Assembly: GCF_000016325.1 (NCBI RefSeq)
Contig: NC_009436.1
Location: 310,001 to 374,000, forward strand
Length of the DNA stretch: 64,000 nt
Origin: Enterobacter sp. 638
Lineage (GTDB): Bacteria; Pseudomonadota; Gammaproteobacteria; Enterobacterales; Enterobacteriaceae
Reading direction: 5' to 3'
A model generated the notes under the pieces. The model searched no databases, was not told the origin of the DNA, and worked only from the letters and a program-made list of their open reading frames with translations. This document shows, one piece after another, positions 19,787 through 30,001 of the stretch; position 1 is the first letter of the stretch, and every line of letters begins with the position of its first letter. A program made the translations under genes and the position numbers.

Positions 19787-21934
19787 TCAACCCATGGCGC
19801 TTTCGCGCAAACTGGCTTTCAGCTTCGCATATTCATCAATGACATATTGCTCCGCAGAATGCTGATCGGCGATAGACTCCACGCGCACAGCGCAATACTT
19901 ATACTCCGGCGTTTTGGTTATCGGGCTTAAGTTTTCTGTCACCAGCTCGTTACAGGCCCCAATCCACCACTGATAAGTCATATACACCGCGCCTTTATTA
20001 GGGCGCTCACTGACCTGTGCACGGGTGATGATGCGGCCCTTACGCGAACTTACCCACACCAGCGCCTCATCTTCGATACCCAGTCGTGCGGCATCGGCGG
20101 TGTTGATCTGCGCGTAGCCCGGTTCGTCGGCCAGTGCAGCCAGCGCCGCGCAGTTACCGGTCATCGAACGGCACGAATAGTGGCCCACTTCACGCACCGT
20201 AGAGAGCACCATCGGGTACTCGTCGGTGAGCTTGTCGATAGGCGCGACCCAGTCGCAGGTAAAGAACTGCGCCAGTCCGTTCGGGGTATCGAATTTCTCT
20301 TTGAAGAGATACGACGTCCCCTGATCGGCCTCCGATTCGTCGCGGCACGGCCACTGGATATACCCCAGTTCACCCATTTTATCGTAGGTGGCGCCGGTGA
20401 AATCCGGACACAGATGACGCAACTCGTCCCAAATTTCCTGGGTGTTGTTGTAGTGCATCGGATAGCCCATCCGGGTCGCGATTTCGCTGATAATCTGCCA
20501 GTCGGTTTTCAGATCCCACTTCGGCTCCACCGCTTTAAAGAAGCGCTGGAAGCCGCGGTCCGCCGCCGTGTAAACCCCTTCATGCTCGCCCCATGACGTT
20601 GACGGTAAAATCACATCCGCCGCTGCCGCAGTTTTGGTCATAAAGATGTCCTGCACAATCACCAGCTCAAGATCCTCAAACCCTTTGCGCACCGCAGAAA
20701 GTTCAGCGTCGGTCTGAAGCGGATCTTCGCCCATGATGTACGCCGCGCGCACTTCGCCATGCGCAGCACGATGTGGCAGCTCGCTGATGCGATACCCCGT
20801 ATGCTCAGGCAGGCTTTCAACGCCCCAGGCTTTGGCGAATTTCGCACGATTTTCCGGGAACTTCACGTACTGATAGCCCGGATAAGTATCCGGCAGTGCG
20901 CCCATATCGCAGGCACCCTGAACGTTGTTTTGCCCGCGCACCGGGTTAACGCCCACGTGCGGTTTGCCAAGATTACCCGTCAGCATGGCCAGGCTTGTCA
21001 GCGAGCGCACGGTTTCCACGCCCTGATAGAACTGGGTGACGCCCATGCCCCACAGAATCGACGCGGTTTTCGCCGCCGCATACATCCGCGCGGCCTGGCG
21101 AATCTCTTGCGCGCTCACGCCGGTGATCGTTTCGACCGACTCCGGCGTATAGCCTTCGACAATCTTGCGATACTCTTCAAACCCTTCGGTACGGCTGGCG
21201 ACAAACGCCTGGTCGTACAGGTTTTCTTCAATGATGACGTGTCCCATCGCGTTGAGCAGGGCGATGTTTGAGCCATTTCTTAACGCGATATGCATATCCG
21301 CAATACGCGCCGTCTCGATTTTACGCGGATCGCAGACGATGATTTTCGCCCCGTTACGCTTGGCGTTAATGACGTGATTCGCCACAATCGGATGTGAATC
21401 CGCCGGGTTATAGCCGAAAATAAACACCAGATCGGTGTTATCTATCTCGTTGATCGCATTACTCATTGCGCCGTTACCGACCGACTGGTGCAGACCTGCA
21501 ACCGATGGGCCGTGTCAGACGCGAGCACAACAATCGACGTTATTGGTACCAATAACGGCGCGCGCGAATTTTTGCATTACATAGTTGGTTTCGTTACCCG
21601 TCCCGCGTGATGATCCGGTGGTTTGGATCGCATCCGGGCCATACTTCGCTTTGATGTCGCTCAGGCGGCTGGCGACGTAATCCAGCGCTTCATCCCAGGA
21701 GACAGACTCCAGCTTGCCGCCGCGCGTGCGGCGAATCATCGGGGTTTTCAGACGGGGGGTCAGGATCTGGGTATCGTTAATAAAATCCCAGCCGTAATAG
21801 CCTTTCAGGCACAGCGTGCCCTGATTGGTCTTACCCTGCGCAGCCTCCGCCCGGACGATTTTGCCGTTATCGACCACCAGGTTTATCTTGCAACCCGAGG
21901 CACAATAGGGGCAAACCGTGACGACTTTTTTCAT
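19787..21934 (-). CDS. fdhF: Formate dehydrogenase H, selenocysteine-containing
   Basis: Molybdopterin-dependent formate dehydrogenase of the formate hydrogenlyase complex: formate to CO2, passing electrons to hydrogenase 3 under fermentation. The gene is one 715-residue frame only if the internal TGA at 21517-21515 (codon 140) is read as selenocysteine, in the context DCCARV-Sec-HGPSV, exactly as in E. coli FdhF. An N-terminal [4Fe-4S] site shows as CPYCASGC plus a later Cys (LCLKGY). The bis-MGD-binding regions and the length match the E. coli enzyme. A plain gene finder splits it into a 139-residue and a 559-residue piece. Controlled by a -24/-12 promoter and probably FhlA. Confidence 0.97.
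21478..21517 (-). other. Selenocysteine codon and bSECIS hairpin of fdhF
   Basis: UGA (21517-21515 on the minus strand) followed by CACGGCCCATCGGTTGCAGG, which is the same sequence as the SelB-binding hairpin of E. coli fdhF, with the apical GGUUGCAGGUC-type loop. It recodes the stop as Sec. Confidence 0.93.
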
Positions 21935-21972
21935 CGGTCTCGCTCCAGTTAATCAGTTCTTCGCACCCATTA

Positions 21973-21988
21973 TGCAGCTTCTATGCCA
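21973..21988 (-). promoter_or_regulatory. Sigma-54 promoter of fdhF
   Basis: On the minus strand TGGCATAGAAGCTGCA: GG and GC separated by exactly 10 bases, matching the -24/-12 RpoN consensus. It lies about 40-55 bases ahead of the ATG, as expected for fdhF in enteric bacteria. Confidence 0.82.
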
Positions 21989-22059
21989 TGTTTTTATTGT
22001 GGGTATGCCCTGACTTTACGGGCGATGTGCACCAAAAACCCTGACGAGGAGCAGGCAAT

Positions 22060-22073
22060 CGTCAAAATTGACG
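22060..22073 (-). promoter_or_regulatory. Possible FhlA upstream activation site
   Basis: Symmetric motif CGTCAAAATTGACG about 80 bases upstream of the -24 box, at the usual distance for an enhancer of a sigma-54 promoter. E. coli fdhF has FhlA sites at about this distance. The assignment rests on position and symmetry only. Confidence 0.45.
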
Positions 22074-22189
22074 TGTCGAAGGGCAATGGATGTGACATGG
22101 GTTGAAATTCCGTCACGCGGTCATGGATTTGGCTGGAGCCGTTTGCAGAATAGGTCAGACTTAACATAATCCCCTGACGGAAGCATGCG

Positions 22190-22921
22190 ATGAAACCGGC
22201 GATTCTGGTTGTTGATGACGATACCGCGGTCTGCGAACTGCTGCAGGATGTGCTCAATGAGCACGTTTTTGCCGTGCATGTCTGTCATAACGGGCTGGAT
22301 GCGCTGGCGATGGCGCAGCGTGAACCCGCGATTGCGTTGGTGTTGCTGGATATGATGCTGCCGGATATCAACGGCCTGATGGTGTTGCAGCAACTGCAAA
22401 AATTGCGGCCCGAGCTGCCCGTGGTGATGCTTACAGGCATGGGCGGCGAATCCGATGTGGTGGTAGGGCTGGAGATGGGCGCGGATGATTACATCGGTAA
22501 ACCGTTCAATCCGCGCGTGGTCGTCGCGCGGGTCAAAGCCGTGCTACGGCGCACCGGCGTACTGGCGGCGGAACCGACTGCTCCGCGCGTATCAGGGATC
22601 GGTTTTAACGGCTGGACGCTCGACACCACGCGCTGTGAGCTGAGCGATCCCCAGCGCATGACGGTGCCTTTAACGCAGGGGGAATACGGTCTGTTGCTGG
22701 CGCTGGCGCAAAACGCACGGCGGGTGTTAAGCCGCGAACAGCTGCTGGAGCTGACCCACAGCGAAAGCGCCGACGTGTTTGACCGCACCATCGACGTGTT
22801 AATCATGCGTCTGCGACGCAAAATCGAGATCAATCCGCATCAGCCGCTGCTGATTAAAACCATTCGTGGGCTAGGCTACGTTTTTGCCGCAGACGTGTCC
22901 CACCACGATAAAGCGGCCTAA
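22190..22921 (+). CDS. OmpR-family response regulator of the rare-sugar locus
   Basis: 243-residue two-domain response regulator. The receiver (1-120) has the acidic pair VVDDD, phospho-acceptor Asp at 54 (LLDMMLP), Thr in MLTGM, and Lys in YIGKPFNP. The winged-helix output domain (about 145-235) ends RTIDVLIMRLRRKIE ... IRGLGYVFA. No kinase is adjacent. The nearest is the hybrid kinase at 30002, at the other side of the six-gene sugar operon, so the two probably bracket and control it (inference). The gene is convergent with the kinase gene, overlapping its stop by four bases. Confidence 0.88.
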   Translation: MKPAILVVDDDTAVCELLQDVLNEHVFAVHVCHNGLDALAMAQREPAIALVLLDMMLPDINGLMVLQQLQKLRPELPVVMLTGMGGESDVVVGLEMGADDYIGKPFNPRVVVARVKAVLRRTGVLAAEPTAPRVSGIGFNGWTLDTTRCELSDPQRMTVPLTQGEYGLLLALAQNARRVLSREQLLELTHSESADVFDRTIDVLIMRLRRKIEINPHQPLLIKTIRGLGYVFAADVSHHDKAA

Positions 22922-23922
22922 GCGTTGTCGTGAATCAGCGTCTTAAGCTCCTCCAGCGTTTTTGCCCCGTCAATCGCATTCGCGGCCAGCAGGCTGGCTC
23001 GCGCGCAGGCATGCGCCAGCTGAATACTGTCCGTCAACGGCCAGGCTTCGTGGCAGCCATACAAAAAACCTGCGCAAAACGCATCGCCCGCGCCAACGCT
23101 GCCGATAATCTCGTCCTGTTCGAGCTGCTTTGACGCAATCCACTGCCCCGGCTCGCCCGGCGTTTCGCCCCAGGCCCCTTCGGGACAATGAATCACCACG
23201 CGCTGTTTGACCCCTGCGGCCAACAGCTGCGACGCCGCCAGCGCGATGTGGTCAATATCCGGGGCATCATCACCGTTACGCATCTCCAGCCCGCTAAATT
23301 CCCCGGCTTCCAGCTCGTTGATCACCAGATAATCCACATAGCGCAGGGCAGGGAGCACCAGCGGCTGATAGCGCGGATCGCCTTTGCGTGACACCAAATC
23401 GAGCGACGTTTCATACCCTTGCTCGCGCATTTGCGCCAGCAGGCGTGCGCTGCGGGTGCCAAATTCGTCATCTGGCATATCCAGGCTGTCGAGCAGCAGC
23501 AGATACCCCAGATGGAAAATCTTCATCGACGAATCGAGTCGGTCAAAAGCGGGGAGATCGAGCAGGCGATTGGCGGCAGGCGAATGGAAAAAGGTGCGCT
23601 GCCCGCTGGGATCGGTCATCACCTGCGACATTGACGTGGGGGCAAACGTGGTGCGCTGTACCCGCTGGCGATTGACGTGGTACTGGTCGAGCATCGCCAT
23701 AATGTAGTCGCCATCGCTGTCTTCTCCGATAAGACCGACCGCCTGCAACGGCAAACCGACGTGCATTTTCGCCAGCGTCAGCAGGACGTTAAGCGGTGCG
23801 CCGCCGGTCGCCCGCTCGCTGTGAATAATCTCCGCCAGCCAGCCGCGCTCCGGCCACTGGACGATCTGATGAACATGATCGACCAGCATGTTGCCCGCGG
23901 CGATAACCCCTTTGCGTTCCAT
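22918..23922 (-). CDS. PfkB-family carbohydrate kinase
   Basis: 334-residue ribokinase-fold sugar kinase. It has the N-terminal substrate region (GGAPLNVLLTLAKM), and the ATP/anion-hole motif GSVGAGDAFCAGFLYG with the catalytic Asp near residue 275. It would phosphorylate the ketose produced by the isomerase two genes upstream, ahead of aldolase cleavage; the exact sugar and carbon are unknown. The start ATG shares one base with the aldolase stop (TAATG), showing tight coupling. Last gene of the operon. Confidence 0.87.
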   Translation of the reverse strand: MERKGVIAAGNMLVDHVHQIVQWPERGWLAEIIHSERATGGAPLNVLLTLAKMHVGLPLQAVGLIGEDSDGDYIMAMLDQYHVNRQRVQRTTFAPTSMSQVMTDPSGQRTFFHSPAANRLLDLPAFDRLDSSMKIFHLGYLLLLDSLDMPDDEFGTRSARLLAQMREQGYETSLDLVSRKGDPRYQPLVLPALRYVDYLVINELEAGEFSGLEMRNGDDAPDIDHIALAASQLLAAGVKQRVVIHCPEGAWGETPGEPGQWIASKQLEQDEIIGSVGAGDAFCAGFLYGCHEAWPLTDSIQLAHACARASLLAANAIDGAKTLEELKTLIHDNA

Positions 23923-24782
23923 TACGCCTGCCCCGCGCTACCAAAAATGCGCATTTGTTCAGAAACGGTGTCAGTAATCGCCTCTTCAATGCCTAACAGC
24001 AGCTCGGCGAACTCATCATAAATTGGCTGGCGATGCGTGATGCGTTGCTCAACCGAGGCCAGCGCGGCCTGCGACATTCCGGTGTAGAAATTGATTTTGT
24101 GAATACCCAGTTCAATGGCGCGGCGAAAATCGGCGTCGCTGATCCCGGAGCCACCGTGCAGCACCAGCGGCAGGCCGGTTTGCTGGCGGATGGCGTCCAG
24201 ACGCGGGAAGTCGAGTTTCGGCTCGCCTTTGTATTTGCCGTGCGCATTGCCGATGGCCACGGCCAGCGCGTCGATACCCGTCTGGTCGACAAACTCACGT
24301 GCCAACTGCGGATCGGTGAAAAAGGCCTCGTCGGCATGGCCGTACAGCGCGCCGCCTTCGTCACCGCCCACCGCACCCAGTTCGGCTTCCACCGACACGC
24401 CGACCGCGTGGCACATTTTCACCACTTCACGAGTCTGGCGAATATTCTCTTCATAGCTCAACGTCGAGCCATCAAACATCACGGAGCTGAATCCTAAGCG
24501 CAGCGCCCGCACCACCGCCTCAAAATGCAGGCCGTGATCGAGATTTAGCACCACGGGAATATCATGGCGCGCGGCTTCAAACTTCACCGCTTCGACTAAT
24601 GAATCGAGGGACAAATACTTAAAATGCACTTCCGCGATGTTGATGATAAACGGCGAGCGCTCCTGTTTTGCTGCGGCGAACAGCGCGCGCAGAAAGTGGG
24701 AGTCGAGCACGTTGAACGCGCCCAGTGCATAACGGTTTTCACGGGCGTGTTCCAGCCCCACGGCGAGAGAAATCAGCGGCAT
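23922..24782 (-). CDS. Class II ketose-(bis)phosphate aldolase
   Basis: 286-residue Zn-dependent aldolase of the FbaA/GatY/KbaY superfamily. Metal and catalytic residues are seen in VVLNLDHGLHFEAV (Asp, His), EAELGAVGGDEGG, VAIGNAHGKY and LVLHGGSGISD. It cleaves a ketose 1-phosphate or 1,6-bisphosphate to DHAP and an aldehyde. With the neighbouring isomerase and kinase this completes an isomerise-phosphorylate-cleave pathway. The preferred substrate cannot be read from sequence. Confidence 0.87.
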   Translation of the reverse strand: MPLISLAVGLEHARENRYALGAFNVLDSHFLRALFAAAKQERSPFIINIAEVHFKYLSLDSLVEAVKFEAARHDIPVVLNLDHGLHFEAVVRALRLGFSSVMFDGSTLSYEENIRQTREVVKMCHAVGVSVEAELGAVGGDEGGALYGHADEAFFTDPQLAREFVDQTGIDALAVAIGNAHGKYKGEPKLDFPRLDAIRQQTGLPLVLHGGSGISDADFRRAIELGIHKINFYTGMSQAALASVEQRITHRQPIYDEFAELLLGIEEAITDTVSEQMRIFGSAGQA

Positions 24783-24792
24783 TATTCACTCC

Positions 24793-25479
24793 TTATAGAC
24801 GAAACAGGCTGTACTCGTTGCACAGCACCAGCATGGCCGGTTCGTCTTCTTCGATATTGTTGTAACGCGAGACAGGCTGCAAAAAGTGGTTGTCGTGATC
24901 ATCGTCATTGACCGATGAAACTTCGCCAACCAGCACATCGCCAAACCCCCGCTCCCCCCAAAAACTGTGATAAAGCCCCGGTGTCAGACAGATGCTTTCC
25001 CCTGGTGAAAGGCGCAACTGACTGCCCGCTGCATGCGTCTGAAAGCAACCGTCAACGCTGACCGTGACGTCGGTTTCTTCCGTTTCTTCATGCGTGCCAG
25101 CATTCCAAAGTTCGATAATCAGGTTCCCGCCACCGCGATTAATGATGTCCTCGCGCTTGCGCCAGTGAAAATGCATGGGCGTCACCTGGCCGTCGCGCAC
25201 GTGCATGATTTTTTCGGCGTAGCATTTTTCATAGGGCGTGCCGTTGGGCGACCCATTACGCAGCGCAAAAAGCGTGAGCCCGCGCTCTGCGAAGTAGTTC
25301 CCGCCGAAGGCTGTCACGTCCCAGCCGAGTTTGAGGTCAAACACTTCGCGCCAGGCGTGATGGTCAAGCTGCTGCCACTGCGTTGGCGGGAAGCTGGCAA
25401 ACGGCGGCAAATGCACATCATGCTTCGAGAAAAACTGCCGCGTATGGCCGAGGATTTCATTGATTTCGGAGCGTTTCAT
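24793..25479 (-). CDS. D-lyxose ketol-isomerase family sugar isomerase
   Basis: 228-residue cupin-fold isomerase. It resembles EcSI of E. coli O157:H7 (Z5688), shown to prefer D-lyxose and D-mannose, giving D-xylulose and D-fructose. Probable metal ligands are the His, His and Glu in TPMHFHWRKREDII and the His in LTPGLYHSFWG. The start at 25479 follows AAGGAGTTCCC; a longer reading to 25518 crosses that site. It is separated from the upstream transporter gene by a 56-bp tandem repeat array, so it sits in the second half of the operon. Confidence 0.87.
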   Translation of the reverse strand: MKRSEINEILGHTRQFFSKHDVHLPPFASFPPTQWQQLDHHAWREVFDLKLGWDVTAFGGNYFAERGLTLFALRNGSPNGTPYEKCYAEKIMHVRDGQVTPMHFHWRKREDIINRGGGNLIIELWNAGTHEETEETDVTVSVDGCFQTHAAGSQLRLSPGESICLTPGLYHSFWGERGFGDVLVGEVSSVNDDDHDNHFLQPVSRYNNIEEDEPAMLVLCNEYSLFRL

Positions 25480-25504
25480 GGGAACTCCTTGAATGAATGT
25501 GCGC

Positions 25505-25955
25505 GCTGTGCCCCTCACCCCGGCCCTCTCCCCAAGGGAGAGGGGGAAAGAAAAGACCGCTCCAAACAGTTCCCTCGCCTTGTGGGAGAGGGTTAGGGTG
25601 AGGGCATCAGACCGGACCCACCAAGTTCCCTCTCCTTGTGGGAGAGGGCCAGGGTGAGGCTATCAGACCGCACCCGCTGGTTCCCTCTCCCCGTGGGAGA
25701 GGGCCAGGATGAGGGCATCAGACCGCACCTACCAAGTTCCCTCTCCTTGTGGGAGAGGGCCAGGGTGAGGGCATCAGGCCGCACCCACCAAGTTCCCTCT
25801 CCTTGTGTGAGAGGGCCAGGATGAGGGCATCAGACCGCACCCACCAAGTTCCCTCTCCTTGTGGGAGAGGGCCAGGGTGAGACCATCAGACCGCACCCAC
25901 CAAGTTCCCTCTCCTTGTGGGAGAGGGTTAGGGTGAGGGCATCAGACCACACTCA
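25505..25955. repeat. 56-bp tandem REP array, seven units, inside the sugar operon
   Basis: The motif TTCCCTCTCC ... GGGAGAGGG ... GTGAGGGCATCAGACCGCACCCACCAAG recurs with starts at 25570, 25626, 25681, 25737, 25793, 25849 and 25905, i.e. steps of 55-56 bp, preceded by one divergent palindrome at about 25516-25550. It fills the gap between the binding-protein gene and the isomerase gene, so it is transcribed with them. Units differ by scattered point changes. Confidence 0.93.
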
Positions 25956-25957
25956 TC

Positions 25958-26899
25958 TTATTTAACCGTCCAGCCTTTATAGTTCGCGACGCTCTTCTTA
26001 TCGATCATCGTCACTGGGATCAGCACCGGCTCTTTCGGCGCGGCTTTGCCCTGCAAAATGTCGTAGCCAATCTCAACCGCTTTGGCCGCCATCACCTGCG
26101 GATCCTGCGCTGGCGTCGCGACAAACAGCGAGTTCTCACGCTTCAGCGCCTCTTCACCATCCGGTGAACCATCCACGCCGACGATAAAGAATTCGTTACG
26201 CTGCGCCTGTTTTGCGGCCAGATCGGCACCGATCGCCGTAGGATCGTTAATGGCAAACACGCCGTCGATCTTCGGATTGGCGGCCAGCAGCGCGGTCATC
26301 ACTTCCAGGCCGCCTTCACGACTGCCTTTGGCGTTCTGGTTATACGACAGCACTTTGATTCCCGGATGGCGCTTAAACTCGGTCTGGCACCCTTCGACAC
26401 GGTTTTGCACCGCAGACACCGGCGGTCCGTTGATGATCACCACATCGCCTTTGCCTTTCAGGCGATCGGTAATGTATTTACAGGCCATCTCACCCGCCTG
26501 GGTGTTATCGGACGTGATCGTCGCATCGGCCCCTTCGGCCGCCACGTCAACCGCCACCACCACGATTCCGGCTTCTTTCGCGCGTTTCACCGCCGGGCCG
26601 ATCCCTTTGGAATCCGCGGCGTTTAGGATGATCATGTCCACTTTTGCGGCGATAAAGTTGTCAATCTGCGCCACCTGCTGGCCCAGATCGTAACCGCTGG
26701 ACACCAGCGTCACTTTGACGTTATCACCCGCCAGTTTGCGCGCTTCCAGCTCCGCACCTTTGGTTATCTGCACAAAGAACGGGTTGGCCAAATCGCCCAC
26801 CGTCACGCCGATGGATTTCAGATCTTTTGCCTGCGCAAACGGCGCGGAGGCAAGCAGTGCGCCTGCACAAAGCGCGGTAACTAATGGCTTCAAACGCAT
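25958..26899 (-). CDS. Sugar ABC transporter, periplasmic binding protein
   Basis: 313-residue ribose/galactose-type binding protein (RbsB-like, Periplasmic_BP fold). Sec signal peptide of about 24 residues ending FAQA. The mature domain has ANPFFVQITKGAELEARKL, the NAADSKGIGPAVKRAKEAGI hinge region and VFAINDPTAIGADLAAKQA. It captures a pentose or hexose for the RbsC/RbsA-like partners encoded upstream. By operon context the ligand may be a D-lyxose-like or other rare sugar. Followed by a REP array that could stabilise its mRNA and raise its level over the enzymes. Confidence 0.9.
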   Translation of the reverse strand: MRLKPLVTALCAGALLASAPFAQAKDLKSIGVTVGDLANPFFVQITKGAELEARKLAGDNVKVTLVSSGYDLGQQVAQIDNFIAAKVDMIILNAADSKGIGPAVKRAKEAGIVVVAVDVAAEGADATITSDNTQAGEMACKYITDRLKGKGDVVIINGPPVSAVQNRVEGCQTEFKRHPGIKVLSYNQNAKGSREGGLEVMTALLAANPKIDGVFAINDPTAIGADLAAKQAQRNEFFIVGVDGSPDGEEALKRENSLFVATPAQDPQVMAAKAVEIGYDILQGKAAPKEPVLIPVTMIDKKSVANYKGWTVK

Positions 26900-26928
26900 A
26901 GGGTAGTCCTCAAGGTAAAATGTTGTTG

Positions 26929-27924
26929 TTATGCACTTTGATGATGTCGGGTACGGTATTTGTCGATCAGAACCGCAATGATGATCACCGCCCCTTTGAT
27001 CACCAGTTGCCAGAAGTACGAAACGCCCATCAGCGTCATGCCGTTATTCAGCGTGGCGATAATCAGCGCGCCCACCAGCGTGCCGGTGATCGTGCCGATC
27101 CCGCCGACAAAACTGGTGCCGCCGAGGATCACCGCCGCGATGGCGTCCAGCTCGTATCCCATGCCTAAATTGCCGTTAGCGCTGTAGAGCCGCGAGGCGC
27201 TCATCACGCCGCCCAGGCCAGACAGCAGGCCGCTCATGCCGTAGACAAACAGCAGCACCAGCCACACTTTGATGCCAGTCAGACGCGCCGCCTGCATGTT
27301 GCCGCCAACCGCATAGATATGAACGCCAAGCGTGGTGCGGCGCAAAATGAACCAGCAAATTGCGATCACTGCCAGGGCGATCACCACGAGCCACGGAATC
27401 GGGCCCAGATAGTTATTGCCGATCCATTCAAAACTGATATTGGAGTTAATCACCGTGGTGCCGTCGGCCAGCAGATAAGCCGCGCCGCGCAGCGCCGTAT
27501 AGGTGCCGAGCGTGACGATAAACGGCGGCAACCCGGCAAACGCCACCAGTGCACCGTTGAACAGCCCTAACACCATGCCAAGCATTAACGCGGCCGGAAT
27601 CGAGAGCATCGCGAATTCGGGGATCAGCGACACCACCATCGCGGCCACCGCCGTGGTGCCCAGAATGGACCCCACCGACAGGTCGATCCCGCCGGTCAAA
27701 ATGATGAAGGTCATGCCCGCCGCCAGCACGATGTTAATCGAGGCCTGACGAGTGATATTCAGCAGGTTACTTTCGGTGAAGAAGTTAGGGGCGATAAAGC
27801 CAAATACCGCCACGATCAGAATCAAAATGGGTAAAATCCCGACCGTTTGCATCAGATCGCTCATCAGCATTTTTTTGGCGGAGGCCGATTTCGCCACCTG
27901 TTGCGGAGTAGGAGTTTGTGTCAT
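26929..27924 (-). CDS. Sugar ABC transporter permease (RbsC type)
   Basis: 331-residue inner-membrane permease of the BPD_transp_2 family with about 9-10 hydrophobic helices. Typical stretches are [24 protein letters not shown] and [28 protein letters not shown]. It forms the channel as a homodimer with the RbsA-like ATPase. Its ATG overlaps the stop of the ATPase gene by four bases (ATGA). Confidence 0.91.
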   Translation of the reverse strand: MTQTPTPQQVAKSASAKKMLMSDLMQTVGILPILILIVAVFGFIAPNFFTESNLLNITRQASINIVLAAGMTFIILTGGIDLSVGSILGTTAVAAMVVSLIPEFAMLSIPAALMLGMVLGLFNGALVAFAGLPPFIVTLGTYTALRGAAYLLADGTTVINSNISFEWIGNNYLGPIPWLVVIALAVIAICWFILRRTTLGVHIYAVGGNMQAARLTGIKVWLVLLFVYGMSGLLSGLGGVMSASRLYSANGNLGMGYELDAIAAVILGGTSFVGGIGTITGTLVGALIIATLNNGMTLMGVSYFWQLVIKGAVIIIAVLIDKYRTRHHQSA

Positions 27925-29441
27925 GGTTGCACCGCCTGATGATGAGAGTCGTTCACGCCGGTTGCCAGCGTCATGATATTTTCCTGAGTAATGCTTTCGC
28001 CGTGCAGTTCGCCTGCGATGCTGCCTTCGCGCATCACGTAGACCCGGTCGCTCATGCCGACCACCTCCGGCAGCTCGCTGGAGATCATCAAAATCGCCAC
28101 CCCTTTGCGCGCCATCTGGTTCATGATGCGGTAAATCTCACTTTTTGCGCCGACGTCCACGCCGCGCGTTGGCTCATCCAGAATCAAAATGCGCGGGCCA
28201 ATCGCCACCCAGCGGGAGATCAGCAGTTTTTGCTGATTACCGCCCGATAATCCGCCCGCGCGCACCTGCGAATGCGGCACGCGGATGTTGAGCAGGGCGA
28301 TGGCGTCATCGGAAATGGACTGCGCTTTTTTGCGGTTCAGCATGCCGAAGGAGGCGTCGCGCTCGAGCGTCGCCATGGTGATGTTTTCCTGCGCCGCCAG
28401 TTCCAGGAACAGCCCCTGCTCTTTGCGGTTCTCGGTCAAATAACCAATACCCTGATCGATGGCGGCGCGCGGGGAGTGAATCACCACCGGTTCGCCGTCG
28501 ACCTCAATCATGCCGCCCGTGGCTTTACGTACGCCAAAAATCAGATGCGCCAGCTCGGAACGCCCGGCACCGACCAGCCCGGCCAGCCCGACGATTTCGC
28601 CGGAACGTACCTGCAGGCTGCACGGCTGGACTTTTTTGCCATCCGTCAGGTGGTGCACATTGAGACGCGGGCCGCCGAGCGGGATATCGCGCTCTTTGTT
28701 GAACAGATCGCTCAGCGGACGCCCCACCATCATGCGCACCAGCTCGGAGGCATTCAGTTTGTCGCGCGTCAGGCTGCCGACGTACTGCCCGTCGCGCAGT
28801 ACGCTCACGCGGTCAGACAGCTCATACACCTCCGCCATGCGGTGGCTGATGTAGATAATCGCCATCCCTTCATCGCGCAGTCGCAAAATGAGTTCAAACA
28901 GGCGATGGGTTTCACGTGAGGAGAGGGCGGCGGTGGGTTCATCCATCACCAGCACGCGGCTTTTACGATGCAGCGCGCGGGCGATTTCCACCTGCTGCTG
29001 CTCCGCGATGGTGAGCTTCATGACTAAATCGGTGGATTTAAAATGCGCACCCAGCCGGTCGATTACCGTCTGCGCCTGCGCGGCCATCTCTTTACGCTGC
29101 ACCAGCCCGCCGCGTGACAGCTCGCTGCCGAGGAAAATATTTTCCGCCACGGTGAGATTGGGCGCGAGCTGCATCTCCTGATAAATCAGCGTGATGCCCG
29201 CCGCCAGCGCGTCTTTTGGGCCTTTGATGGTGTAGGGCTGGCCGTCGATCAGAATTTCGCCGCTGGTGGCGGTATACGCTCCCGCGAGGATCTTCATCAG
29301 CGTGCTTTTGCCCGCGCCGTTTTCGCCCATTAACGCGTGTATCTCGCCGGGCCAGACCGTCAGATCCACACCCTTGAGCGCGTGGAAGTTGCCAAAGGTT
29401 TTGGCAATATTGCGCATCTCTAATACCGGGGTCCTGCTCAT
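27921..29441 (-). CDS. Sugar ABC transporter ATP-binding protein (RbsA type)
   Basis: 506-residue tandem ATPase. The first NBD has Walker [15 protein letters not shown], a signature region in [15 protein letters not shown] and Walker [12 protein letters not shown]. The second half has the degenerate Walker [27 protein letters not shown] and [14 protein letters not shown], as usual for RbsA/XylG/MglA proteins. First gene of the minus-strand operon; its promoter lies in 29442-29575, where a TGTGATCCACA stretch (minus strand) could be a partial CRP site. Confidence 0.91.
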   Translation of the reverse strand: MSRTPVLEMRNIAKTFGNFHALKGVDLTVWPGEIHALMGENGAGKSTLMKILAGAYTATSGEILIDGQPYTIKGPKDALAAGITLIYQEMQLAPNLTVAENIFLGSELSRGGLVQRKEMAAQAQTVIDRLGAHFKSTDLVMKLTIAEQQQVEIARALHRKSRVLVMDEPTAALSSRETHRLFELILRLRDEGMAIIYISHRMAEVYELSDRVSVLRDGQYVGSLTRDKLNASELVRMMVGRPLSDLFNKERDIPLGGPRLNVHHLTDGKKVQPCSLQVRSGEIVGLAGLVGAGRSELAHLIFGVRKATGGMIEVDGEPVVIHSPRAAIDQGIGYLTENRKEQGLFLELAAQENITMATLERDASFGMLNRKKAQSISDDAIALLNIRVPHSQVRAGGLSGGNQQKLLISRWVAIGPRILILDEPTRGVDVGAKSEIYRIMNQMARKGVAILMISSELPEVVGMSDRVYVMREGSIAGELHGESITQENIMTLATGVNDSHHQAVQP

Positions 29442-29575
29442 AGCGGATCTCCTGTGAAGGTCGATATCAGCAGTCCATCACATCCCGGTAAATGCAAAAT
29501 GTCAGAAGCCGTTCATATTTGTCATAGTTATGAATAGTTAATGTGGATCACAGTTTAGGGCCGTGATGACCTTTT

Positions 29576-29985
29576 ACCCTCACCCCAGCCCTCTCCCTAA
29601 GGGAGAGGGAGAAAACCACGCCCTTGTTCCTTTGGAGGAGTGTTATAGGGAAAAGAATGACATTACGCCTCGCCTCATGGTGCGAGGCTCTCCCTAAGGG
29701 AGAGGGAGAAAATCGCGCCCTCGGTCCTTTGGGGGAGTGTTGTAGGGAAAAGAATGACATTACGCCTCGCCTCATGGTGCGAGGCTCTCCCTAAGGGAGA
29801 GGGAGAAAACCACGCCCTTGTTCTTTTGGGGGAGTGTTGTAGGGAAAAGAATGACATTACGCCTCGCCTTATCGGGAGGCTTTGCTCTTCCCCTCTCCCC
29901 AATGGAGTGGAAAAATCATGTCCTCAGCCCTCTGTTCTTCCCCCTCTCCCTGTGGGAGAGGGTCGGGGTGAGGGCATCAAACCAC
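29576..29985. repeat. About 97-bp tandem repeat array plus REP units
   Basis: CTCTCCCTAAGGGAGAGGGAG recurs at 29591, 29688 and 29785 (steps of 97 bp). The intervening segment (GTTCCTTTGG..GAGTGTT.TAGGGAAAAGAATGACATTACGCCTCGCC) is copied too. A fourth, degenerate copy and an ordinary REP unit (29942-29980) complete the array. It separates the divergent sugar operon and hybrid kinase gene. Confidence 0.9.
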
Positions 29986-30001
29986 ACTGGAGCCAACAAA
30001 C

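Noticed and set aside
19787..21934. fdhF as two genes or a nonsense mutant
   Set aside because: The TGA lies exactly at the Sec position of FdhF and is followed by the SelB-binding sequence.
25505..25955. CRISPR-like regular repeat array
   Set aside because: The whole 56-bp unit is conserved, with no variable spacers, and no cas gene is near. It is a tandem REP array.
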